This document shows positions 44,551 through 57,300 of a DNA stretch of 64,000 nucleotides, piece by piece; the first letter of the stretch is position 1; every line of letters begins with the position of its first letter. Source of the DNA: Blastobasis lacticolella. Its lineage: Eukaryota; Arthropoda; Insecta; Lepidoptera; Blastobasidae. The position numbers and the translations under genes were made by a program. The stretch spans positions 8,547,545 to 8,611,544 of the forward strand of contig LR990042.1 in assembly GCA_905147135.1 (NCBI GenBank), read 5' to 3'. Below the pieces are notes generated by a model. That model saw nothing but the letters and a program-made list of their open reading frames with translations, had not been told where the DNA came from and searched no databases.

Positions 44551-45258
44551 GTCTTGATTTTTTTTAAATATAATTGAACTAGGCAGGCATTTGAACGGCA
44601 AATCACCTGGTGGTAACCTCGTTTGGCACCACTCAAGCGCCTGAGCATTGCCATCTACGTCAGACGCTGCACGTCAGAACATATAACGGTAGCACTTCCA
44701 GACAGCTATTTGGCGCAGCGCTGATCAGGTTGATCCACCGTTGGCGAATCCAACTTCGAAAACCTCGTAAACGACTCCTCGGAGTAAATCGCTGACTTGG
44801 TGAAAATAATTTTTTTATTGGTAGTTCCAAAATCGCCGCCATCTTATATGCTTCCACTTCCGGTACCCGGGCGAACTTCCGGTTATCAAAATTGAGTTCA
44901 GTGACCGCCAAAATCCATGACATATTCGAGTTTTGATACGGTTTTTTTAATTTAATTTAATTTAAGGAGCCAAAATTTGGCTTGGCAACATTCTGAATCG
45001 GATTTAGGAGGCTTTTTACTTCAGATCAGTCATTCTGCCAAAATGGCTCACAAAATGCCGTTGACGTTGAAAAAGTCTATAATAACTACCAGTCTAGGGT
45101 GCCAGTTGTCTATTCTTCAGTGCTTTTCATATTGGCGGCATGTTAGTTCCTTTTTGCGTCACACTCAGTATTGTCGTTGCCGCGCTCCTTTTTTACTGAA
45201 AAATGCTGTCAACCATGCAAAACTTACTTATCATTATATTCTCTTTGTTACAGTGAGA

Positions 45259-45399
45259 ATGGACGCGCTGAATCGACTGGTGGAGGGCTACCACGACCTG
45301 ATGGACAACAAGAGCGACCAGCGCGTGCGCGGTTGGCTGATGATGTCCTCTCCTTTTCCGACGCTAGCGATCTGCCTTACATACGTGTTCATAGTCAAG
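45259..45399 (+). CDS. Elongase coding exon 1 (residues 1-47)
   Basis: The acceptor TTTGTTACAG ends at 45253 and the exon starts TGAGA before ATGGAC (45259). The frame MDALNRLVEGYHDLMDNKSD continues through a first hydrophobic segment to FIVK, then the donor GTGAGC at 45400. This is the typical N-terminal part of ELO proteins, which supports the start. Its exon ends in phase 0. Confidence 0.93.
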
Positions 45400-48300
45400 G
45401 TGAGCCAGCACTTCCCTAAGGACGATACCTACATACAGGATGCCAAGTAACTGCTTCGTTTTTATGTAAAATAAATGTATTGAAGCCAAGACTTCATTCG
45501 GGAGAACGAACGAACTTCACCCAAGAACACTTTCAGGATCCATTTAGTCGACTCCACAAAAATAAATAATTTTTATTTATATTATATTATATATTATTAT
45601 ATCGGCCTCTAAAACCTTTTACTGTAGGTCCCGGAAAAATAATAAGGTCCCCCCGGAATATCTAGTTCAATGTTTACAAAGATTCGAACGGCACGCGGGT
45701 AAAAACAACAAAAAATATACATATATATATTTACTAGCATTAATGGTTTGACGTCATTAACAGTAACAGCTCCGTTATAAGTTAAATGGTTATATATAAT
45801 AACTAGCATAAATTTAAGGCGCTACGCACAAACTACGTCTCGATATTTAAATATAAACAAACATTCTGATATTTCTAGAGCAGTGTGTTTGTAAATCGTC
45901 CCACTTCAAGTGACACGTTTTTTGAACAAACCTCTTAACATAACATACGTCGTAAAATATTTAAATTGCCCATAAATATATTCTAGTCTGATTTGGTTAA
46001 AAATGAACAATGTGGTCACTTCCAAATCAAATACTTTCGAAAAATCCGTAGAGATCAAGTTCAAGACGAATATCGTCGTAGTTTTAATACATAAACCGCA
46101 AACAAAGACTTAGATGTCGTAAAAGGTGACTAATGTCAAGAGGTTAACCAGCTAGAACTTCCGTATACCTGAAAATGGGGAACAGCGTTTCCAGAATCAC
46201 ATCTTCAACCAGCCCGCCAAGCATAGAGATGTACAAATCGCTTCCCTGATTTGGAGGAGGCTCGTATCCTGCACACTGTTATAGGATGTTGGTGTAAAAT
46301 ATACTATTTACAAGTCCGTTTTTTACTTAAAAATCCGGATACCAAACACTGGACTGTTTAGAACAATATTCACGATGTTTTTTTACTTGTTCGCAGGTTT
46401 TGGGGCCGAAATTAATGCAAAACAGAAAACCTTTCGAGTTGAAACAAGTTCTAATATGGTACAATCTGTTCCAAGTTATCTTCAGCTGCTGGCTTTTCCA
46501 CGAGGTAAGTTGAAATTACGTTTATTACTTTGCGTGTTCAACTCATGACGTGCATTTGTGGTCATATTTTTTACAATGGGCCAAGTACTCTTTCATACGT
46601 GCCGTGCATAAGGTGAACTGGCTGATAACACTGTTTTATGTCTATATTATTAAAATGACCATTATTCTAATGCGTTTGAATTATGTAATAAAACTAAAAT
46701 TGTCAAAGGAATTCATAGTATTATGTAATAGGTACAAATGTTTGTGCCTTGGGTTTTTAAATGTAGGGACCACTTATCATGGTCTTCCTGCCTTTGTCCC
46801 ACTAGGCGGGGTCAGTGCCTATAAAAGGTATAGCTAGGTAGTTACTTAGTACCTTATTCGTACTACAGATGATCACCTAATGGTGGTCCACAGTTTAACT
46901 GGTTTGTCTTTAATCGCACTAGTCGTAGTACGAGTATCAAGATACTCCAATTGAAGCCAGGGGCTCTAGTTTTGAGTCGCTCACCTAGATTCCAACGGTT
47001 TTCAACTTTGATTCTCGGTATGAAAAATTCAATATTTATTAAATTACATTGGCAATACCGAAAGAGTACGGTTCAAATATAGGGGAAATCAGCATCATGC
47101 ATCAAAATATCGAATTTTTCATTACGAAAATCATAATAGAAAATTTCGTTCGAATCGAGACATGCGATTTAAAAATAGAGCACCAGACCATTTCATTCAT
47201 TCGTTACTAAATGAGTTATTTCACTGTCCATTTACTTTATTAGCAAGCCAGTTTAAATATTTGCCTTATTAATCATACTGTTTTTTTGCAGAGCATAGTG
47301 AGCGGTTGGTTCACAACATACAGCTTCCGATGCCAGCCCGTGGACTATTCGCGATCGCCAATGGCCATGCGGGTGAGTACACATAATATCCTTATTTATT
47401 ATGATCATGATTACTCATGACATTCTGGTTTTGTGCGGAATGTCACCGGAATTGAACTCAGTTGACGTTATCTGAGAGTTTTACGTAAATTAGTAGGAGT
47501 GTTGTTCGAGTTTATATACTTATGTATAATTATTTTGCGGATATGTTTTTTTAATAGGATGTGAATGGAAAATGAATACGAGTATTTATAAGTTTTGATG
47601 ACAGAGAAAATGACAAGTAGCAGTTTAGTTGTTACCATATTATTATAGCTGACTCAACCTCTGGTAGACCTCGAGGTTGAGGAAACGGATGGGAGAAATA
47701 TTATGGGAGCAAACCGACTACCTCCCATTGTTTTTAATTCTACAAAGCCTCGGTAACGCCTAAAAGGTCAACATATACTTTACGTCGATAGCAATATTTA
47801 CTTTACGAGAACAAAACGATCGCTCGACAAACATAAATGGCAATCTCTGATGCCTATAAATTACTACTCACGCACTGTTTAAGTTGGTAATCAAACGATG
47901 TAGGAAGTTTTAATTTAGAAACATTATGCTATTGTAAAAAATGAACTTCCTTATTTCCTCTTTGTCTTACGCATATCACGGTAACCGTCCTTCAACTGAC
48001 GCGAGTGTAACCAGTTCGCATTTATTTTGCACACCTTGCAACGCTACCATGAGTTTACGCTTCAATTCTCACCGAACTCGCTTATACAACTTTAATTGTT
48101 TCGTTGCAGTAATGTTTGCAACATATCTTAGCTACACTGTATAGATAGAAGTATTGTGACAAACATGATGTTTGTTCTACGTTCTGGTAGTGTTTGAAGA
48201 ATCTTAGTGGCTAGATATTATACTATTTTAGTAGAGAGATAGAATTTGTTATATTTTATTGAAGGCTAGGTTCGGCCTTTTAAGCGAGTGGTACCGAGTT

Positions 48301-51300
48301 CGATCCTCGGCTCTTTTTGAATAATTCACGTTAATTGAACACTAACCGATACTGTTGCGGTGAGGAAAAATATCGAGGCGATTGAATGTGTAACCTTGAT
48401 CCAATTTGGACAGGGCCCTATTTTTGAAATTACTTGTATCCAAGCGAGCGCTTGCGTCCTCTATCTATTTCTTTCATACTCGTGGTAAGTTGCTAGAGAT
48501 AGAAAAGACAAGCATTAGAAGGCGTGCTTCCCCTTTTAACAGCGTCGCGGAGGTCAGATTGCAATCGCTCAAATCCTAGATTATGGTCAAGACGGACCAC
48601 GGGCCCTCGCGCGCGAGAGGACAATCAGGATGTTAACGCCAAGATTTATTTATTTCATACACAGAATTAGCCCGGCTGGCACCAAATTCTTAAACACACT
48701 TAAGAATGACGTTTTACGTTTTTTTGTTTAAGTATCAGCTTAAGTGCGTTTTACAATTTGCTGTAAGCAGTAAAGTTTTGTTTCGAACATATAAGTACAT
48801 TGGATCGATAGAAGAGTTACAAAAATACTGCTATTTAACTTGGAAAATTTAAATTTTATATCTCTAGCGTTAATAACACGCACTGAACTTAATTATTTCT
48901 TAAACCTAGGAAATCATACAAAAGTTGCGAGTTTTTATTCTGTCGAGTTCGTCGTGTCAACCAATAGTAGCGGTAACAGTAGTCTCGGACGAAGTTACAA
49001 ACGCATTCCGCCGACGGTCAGGGGGCGTTGCTGTCGCTTGCCTTCAAGTTCATCATATGTCGCAATTTGATAGCATGACCAACAAAATGCATTGCATTAT
49101 AGCTTATTCTTACTGGACAGTATTTATGACGGCGTAATGAAGAGCTAGCCTAGACCTACATTAGCAGGTCATGTGGTTAAGGCGAGAGGTAGACAAAAAC
49201 TTTAAGACGGTGATCCATCTTATATTACTCCTTAAAGTTAACATAATAAATATGATAAAGAATTGTTTATACTTTTAGATTATTATTCTTGACGGCCGTC
49301 GCTTATGAATATAAACCATATAGGTTGCATGCCTTAAGGTGGGTTTACACCTATTCAACAACGGGCAATATTGTTGTAAGCATTCTGCAAATCTCTTTTT
49401 TTGTCGTTTTATGGAAAATGGGAATTCAGTGGAGTAATGCAAAAGTCATTTTATTGAACGTATGTAAAATGAAACTATTGATCATTGTTGACCGTCAACG
49501 CTCTGTTGCAACATTCATTCCACAAACGGTAACAGTGTTGCTCTCAACATGTTGCATACAACAAAGTCGGCCGTTGTTGTATTATTGAACTAGCGCAATT
49601 TAGTATAGCCGTGAAATGATATTTCAATTGGCGACACTTAGTTCCAGTTTTGGTCACCTGGTCAAATAAGTTGGTAACGTGTGTGTATGTGTAATTCTAT
49701 TAATTAATACAAATTTGTATCACATTTTATTTATTATGTAACTTAAAATGGTAATTCATTTAATTAAGTTAAATAATCGGAATATTATAATAATTTTATG
49801 ACGTGTAATGAAAAGTTACCAATAGATAAATAATGTCTATGTCATTTTTCCTAATTATGACTTCGCTAAAATATAAGTGAAGGACACGAATACACCAAAC
49901 TATTTAAAACGGTAAATATAAAGCTATATTTAAACCAGTTAATCGTTATTATAAACACCAACGACCTTACGTTCGTTTTAAAGTCATAAAAATAACATCT
50001 ATTCGGAACATAATCGGCGTTCTTAATTAATTCGTATTATGTAACTGTAAACAAGCCTAATCGCCGCGTGGCAAGGAAGAGTTCAGTTTTTTGCCTTGAA
50101 ACTTATTTTTTCAGACCTACTGCTGGACAATCTTCAATTATTATATCACCATATGTCAACGTAAGGTATTATTACAGAGAGGTTGGTAGGAAAGAGTGGA
50201 ACAAGTGAAAGACTATGTATTTGGGATGTATGATAACAGGGGATGGGAAGTGCGACGGGGATATTGAAAGGAGAGTGTCAGCAGGGAATAATGTCAACGG
50301 CGCTGTAGCCAAGCGGTCTCACAAAAGCACTATGGCTATTCGTAATGCCGTTCTAGTACCAGCGTTTATGTATGGGAGTTAATGTTGGGTATGGCAGAAG
50401 AAACGCGGCCCCTACGGAGTATATGTACTAGAGATGAAACGGATATCCGGTTACTATCCGGTATCCGGCCTATCCGGCGTTAATTTGCTATCCGGCCGGA
50501 TACCGGATAGTGCGCTAATATCCGGCCGGATACCGGATAGCAAAAAATGTATGAAGAGTATACAAAAGTGACTTCTTCAAAAACTATGTCTAGCCAAATA
50601 TCCGGCCGCCGGATATCCGGCTATCCGGCTTATGGGGTGGCCGGATAACCGGTATCCGGTATCCGGCCAAACCACTATCCGTTTCATCTCTAATATGTAC
50701 CTACATGATAGAATGAGGAATACCCACCAGGATGGAGAATAATAATAAATACCTACTATTATTCTGTGAGATTTATCGTTTCATGACGATACATCAGTTG
50801 ATTTGATTTGATAGATACTAATCGAATTCTTAGAATATAATAGAGCATACTGCTATCACCAGCTCATTGTGTAATTTCTTGTTGCAGATGGTAAGCGGAT
50901 GTTGGTGGTACTACATATCAAAGTTCACGGAGTTTTTCGACACGGTAAGCTTGATATGATGACGTTTTTATAGAGTGCGTAAGCAGATTCAATGTGCTTA
51001 TTATTGTGTTTGTTATTTGTTTACAAAAAAGAATCCTATAAGCCTCCATAATATAAAAAATTGTGCTTCGTAATAATCTAATTTACGTTATATTAGAATA
51101 CTTGAAGGCCGATTCGAAGTTCCTTAATGATCTTGGTATTTATATTTTACATTAATCATTGTTTACACTTTGTCTTGTAAATATTAGAAAGAATATTATT
51201 GGCATCGACGATAATATTACGTAGAACCTGTTAGACTTTATTTTTAAAGTGTATAATATTTACACAAAAATTAAATTTCTAAAATAGTAACGTTTGAAAT

Positions 51301-54300
51301 ATAAAGTACTAAAAACTTGTTACTTGCAAGTGCAAGGTTTTTACACAAAATATTTTAAATCTACTCCAATAGGAATAATAATAATCGATGCTACTCGCAC
51401 ACTTAACAATTCGAGGAAAAAATAAATAATATTGCTCACGAATAGGTCACCACATTTGGTTACAGTACACAAACCACGTGCTTTTAAATAAATAATGACA
51501 CCACGTTTTATGGTACTTGCAAGGAAGGAAGACTGGTAAACACCTAATATACCGGGCGGCCCTGCGTTCAAACCGCGCTCTACTGCGCTGCTCCTGTCTA
51601 GTACTAACGCGGTTTTCTTATGCAAATAACTACTAACCACATTATCAATTTTATTTGCGTTTCATTTTAAAAGCAGACTAGGTTTTAGAAAATATTGAAA
51701 TTAAATATTTATATAATTTGAGATAGACATCCTTAAAATATTAAGCAGTACCTACTACTGAACTGAACCAGAATTTAAACCGTCTGAGGAACAAAAGGTA
51801 ACAAAGCAAAATAAAAATCATCGTATTTTTTATGTTAAACGGCATACGAACAGCAAGCTGGCCACCACCTGTTAGGAAGTCGTCACCGGATAATCGATAA
51901 TCGCTATCACCCAATGCTTTTGGTGTGTCGAAGCCTTACAATAAAAAAGAATCTCTAAGACGGGTTTTAGCTATTAATAGGCACTTTTTTGTCTTTCGCG
52001 TCCTGCGTAGTTAGAGAGACGACTACATTCAAGTAATGTATAATTACAGTCTTAAAATAGACAAAGATTCTATGGTTCGTTAAACCTATGGAAAACTGGA
52101 ATGCGCAAGCGACTATTATCTAAATTGTTTTGTTTTTCCCGATTAAATTACTCATGCTATAAATATCGCAGATAGTAATTTCGTTTTGGAAACATTGATT
52201 ATGGGTTAGTTTAGATCTACGCTTTGTAATTATATCCTGCGTCTTGTCAGCTCATGGAAGAATGTCCGATTACGTATACCTTCAAAGTTTTAACAAGAAT
52301 TTCACATTCTTAAACTAACGTTGTCACAATCGACACATATCTGCTAAATGAGTTATTTTGTGCAATCCTATACAATAATTATTATCTACTAACTTATACA
52401 ACCTAAAAAGGTATTCCTCTAAATGAACGGAAGATACCCTCATGTATCTTGGTAAGTTCTCGTATGTGCGAAAAAGTAATTAGGTGTTATGAACGGAATC
52501 ATATAGGTATAGGTTTGGTAGCAAGTTTTTGTATGTAGCTGTTAATTTTTTTATAAATCCTAATTCAGTTTTTCCGGCTTGTACTCGTATATGTAGGTAT
52601 TGTATTAATTCCAAAATTTTCCTACGCGGTTTCGTTCTTAGATAAAGTACCCTTTTTAGCTCTCTTAAATGACGCGCTATTGTCTGTTTCCGTTTCGACA
52701 TGAAGGTACAAAAGGTCACTCAACTAATTAGTTGACCCCACGACCTTATGACATTCTATATGACAATATGTAGTAAGAGGACAGCTAATTAGTTATATGA
52801 CTGTACATACAAAAAAGGTAATAAGTTACTTTGATTCGAAATGTCAACCAAACTGCCAAATCGCCACAGTAAACGTAACATTCCACAGATAAATGGCCCT
52901 GACTGTAATAAAATTATACAAATAGTAAAAAAATGTGTTTATAAAACAAAGAATGGCATTTCTTAAATGTATTTACAATACAGCCCATATTGTGTCACTA
53001 ATTGGAATTAAGTAGGATATAAGATAAAAGCAGGAAAATAAAGTTGAAGAATTTCTCAAACTAACTTAAAGAAAAAAAACAAATCAAAAAGCCTTTTAGA
53101 ACTAATAAGACTATACAATTTGATACTTACAATAAAAAACGAGTCACATTATGAATATCTTTGAATAATATATTAAAATTTTAATATGGAGTGGCTGATT
53201 GATTAATCATTTTTCAAGGAGATCAGTATCAGTGTCAGCACTATAAAGTGTCTGTATCAAATAATAAGGCCAATGAATATATTATAAATCCTTTCCACAG
53301 ACAATACAGGGAAGTTACAATACACTACAAAATTATTAACTTTTAAGAATCAGCCCCATTTCGTCACGATAACCAAAGTCCTTAATTACTACATATAGGA
53401 TTCTTTTCATTTATAATTGGGGATTTCCTAGACTAACAATTTACCGGAGAGCTGGCTCGTTCCTCGGACAGAGGATCAGTTTTGCTATTCAACGAGGCAA
53501 CGTAGCCAGCTTTCTGGGCATCATTCAGGGAGGGCAACGATGTAGATAACTTTTATATTTTTTATTGTTTTATTTTATATGGTTCTGCAAATATTTTGTT
53601 TGTCGCTAAATAAATAATTATTAACAATTTCAACGTTATATTTCAGATCTTCTTCGTGATGCGTAAGAAGTTCGACCACGTGTCCAAACTCCACGTAATC
53701 CACCACGGCATCATGCCCATGTCCGTCTGGTTCGGAGTCAAATTCACACCAGGTTAGTACCTTGGCCTAAATTTAGAGGTACCTCTAATCTTTGCCGATG
53801 TTGAAAAGATATGGAATTTTTCATGTTATACCGTAATACGAAAGGTAAATAGGCAAGCGAGCCACCGGATGGATAATATGTTATCTGTATCTCTTGAAGG
53901 AGCCCAAGTCATAGTCCAAAGGAAACAGTGGCTGGGAGTTCGTTTCACATTCGACTAGTATGAGTGAAAAACGTTACGTACAAGCAAGCAACCCTTACCA
54001 TTCCTTTCTATTTCTTGGCTGACGCCATACTAGTGTAATTTTATGAGTAGGAACGGGCATAATTTCGGTTAAATAACAGAGTACCAATATTAAATAATAC
54101 GGTTTTGTTCATACATCGACGCAAAATGAGTACGGAATATCGGTAGAACGAAACTGAAAAATAGTCCTTAGCATTTTTAATTTCTAATTTTTTTAAATGG
54201 CACCAAAAAAATATGCGATCAATAGTAAACCAGAAACCGTTTTTAATTGGAGCCTCGTTTTAAAATACGTAGCAAAAAACTAGATAAAGCTCTATTACCC

Positions 54301-57300
54301 GGGAAGCAAAAAGTCAGGTTAAGGTTAAGGTTAAATAAGGTTAAGACGTAAACAACATAAATTAATAATCGCTAAAATATACTGTGGATAATTTTAGACG
54401 ACAGTTACAAAAGTATTAGATAAGAAAACGTATAAAAAGCAATAGCACCTAATACAAGTACGACAACCACAACTAAAGCAAAACAAGACCAGAAAAAACT
54501 GCGTACGTAAAACATGTTTTTGTCTTCGCCGACGCAATTATTTCTCATTGAAAAAAGGAACTCATTAATTACGGTAAACCGTAATTAATGAGTTCCTTTT
54601 TTATATCACATATCACAGATATTGAATGAATATGAATTTGTCATCTGTCAAATTTTAAGACCGATTTTTATGTAGAGATTTAAAACGGAATCTGAGTATG
54701 ATATTCTGAGTAACATAATATAATATAATTACAAAATCTTTAAGGATTCCAATTAAACATAAAGTAATATTATTTTCTTAATTCATTTGCGTTGTTGCGC
54801 AAATATGCAAAAAAACGTTTACTATACTAAATAGAGTATCGAGAGCATGGACCTTTAAAACTGCATTTTACCTCGTTTAACTGTTTCATTTTTAATCGAT
54901 TGACGTCAATACAAGCTCGCTTTCAGTTTTGAACTTGAACTTTTCGTATTCGAAATAATTCAGCCTATATTTGGAACAGAAGAACACTTCCTTACTTAAA
55001 ATATTGACGAACCAATTAAACCAATATCAAATTAGTAGGTAATTATTAGATATTAGTTTAATTAATTTTAGGGTTCCGTACCTCAAAATAAAAAAACGGA
55101 CAGCAGGCAACAAAGTGGTCCTTTTAGCCTTAAATAATCACTTTGTTGTCTATCCGTCCGACCCTTTTACTCAGGAAGTTAATATCATATACTTAGATCT
55201 GCAGTCAACGCAATCAAAAGATACGGCCGTTTATGCTCCGTTTATACCGCATATATTGACGCTTGCAAGATAATCAAAACCTATAGGGTACTTCCCGATG
55301 ACCTAGAACCATGTAATTTGGCAAGAAGCAATGCCATGTAGCATAAGGAAAGGAAAACATTAGAAAACCGTAAATATTTAGTAACATCTAAAAAAAATAA
55401 TCATCAACTTATAAAGTGTAGTTGGATTAGTAACAATTTCATACAAGTTGTAGGTTCTAATTAAATTTGTATGCAACTTTCTAATGTATTTATAGTATCA
55501 AAAAACTCTCTTTTAAGCAACTATGGAACCCTACACTGCACGTGGCCCGGCACGCTTTGGCTATTTTTTAAGGCGAGTATCTGATGTGCAATGAAATAGC
55601 GTGAATCAATCAATATTTTCTCACTGCTAACTTCAATTATAGATGTAGGTATGAACATTATACGCGAGTCATTTGGCACCCCGTGACGGTATATTACTAT
55701 CAAAGTATGTACCTATTCCTTTTTAGAACATTCCTGTAACGCTATGGGTTCAACTAATAGATAGCACGGCCTATTCTGGGTATTTCCAATTAATATGAGA
55801 ATTGAATACCCGTGCTAGTGGACTCTATTACGAAAAAAAAGACAGATTGGTTAGCGACAAGCCTGAACAATTAACACTCACTAATGGTTTACACGCTCCT
55901 CCCACGATACATTCGAGAGACTCCAAGGCTAGACACCACTGTGCTGTGCAGACTTAAGGTGAAAACACCTTTCAACCTCGAAACTTCGTTGAACCTACTA
56001 AAAATTTCAGTTTTTATTTTAAGCACTAAAATAAAAGTGAAAAAAGCAGACTTTATGGTTTATTGCGAAAAATTATATAATATTGGAATTTGTGAAACAC
56101 ACCATAAATATTACTACATTTTAAGTTTTTGCTTTCAACACAAGAGGTTACACTTAATAAAAGAAAACTACATTTTATCAACATAGTTATCAACATAACC
56201 CATCGATTGATGGAGTTGGTGCTATATTCTAGGTACTCTGCCGGATATCACACGCCTGATCATGTTATATGCACATAGAGTTAAACCGACCTCACCAGTG
56301 GGATATGGGCAGGATGTTGATGAGTAAATTACTACAATCACCACTCCCCATCAGGTGATCTATTGCTCGATTGTCAATGAGCTTGCACAAGAAGCCTCTT
56401 TAAGACTGCTTAAAGTCTGATACTCAGATTAGTCCATACCCGCCTCCACCTATCCAGGGTCATGGAACTCCAAACTCCCTCTAGTTGTATTAATAGCAGG
56501 ATATACCTTACAAAAATCATCACAAGCTTCATAATAGGTCAGAAATATCCATTAGCATTCACATCGCATACTTACGAGTAAATTGATAGAACTACGCTAA
56601 TTTGAAAGTGGGATGCTAATTTGTAAAACTGTTTGCTCTTAAATTTATCTCGCTTTTGTTAAAATCATATGTTACGCCATCAGTTTATACTATCTATAGA
56701 TAGTATATTTTATGACATACGGTATGCAAACAGGCAAGCGGGTCACCTGATGAGAAGTGGTCACCACTGCCTGTAGACATAAAAAATACCACGGTAGTAT
56801 AAAACAAAGTCGCTTTCCATCTGTCCCCTGTATGTATGTACACTTAGATCGTTTCAACTTCGCAACAGATTTTAATGCGGTTTTCAACAATAGATATAAT
56901 GATACAAGAGGCAGGTATATAAGGATAAGGGTATATACGAACGAAGTCGCGCCAGGTCCACTAGTAAGATATAAAAGTCCTTACTACGAGAGCGTTTTAT
57001 ACCGAAGCAGATCTATGTGACCTTTACTCGCTTAAGCCAGTTTCTAGTATTATACAGCAATTTATCCTTAAACAGCCTTGACTAGTTATTCTAGGATCTA
57101 TAGAGGTTGTCTACCTTAATGGTCACGAAACGAAGTTAGAAGAGTTTTGTGTTAATACCTATTTAGAATATGGCGTAGGAAATACATGGGCCATCATCAT
57201 TGGCCTAGAAAAGCGATTGTGTAGACCATCGAAAAATTCATCATAATATATGATTAAAACAGTGCCATTGTTATTGGTTGAAGTACGGCACTACCAGATA

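Noticed and set aside
54317..54342. Telomere-like repeat (AGGTTAAGGTTAAGGTTAA)
   Set aside because: The unit is GGTTAA, only about four copies, and not the insect TTAGG repeat.
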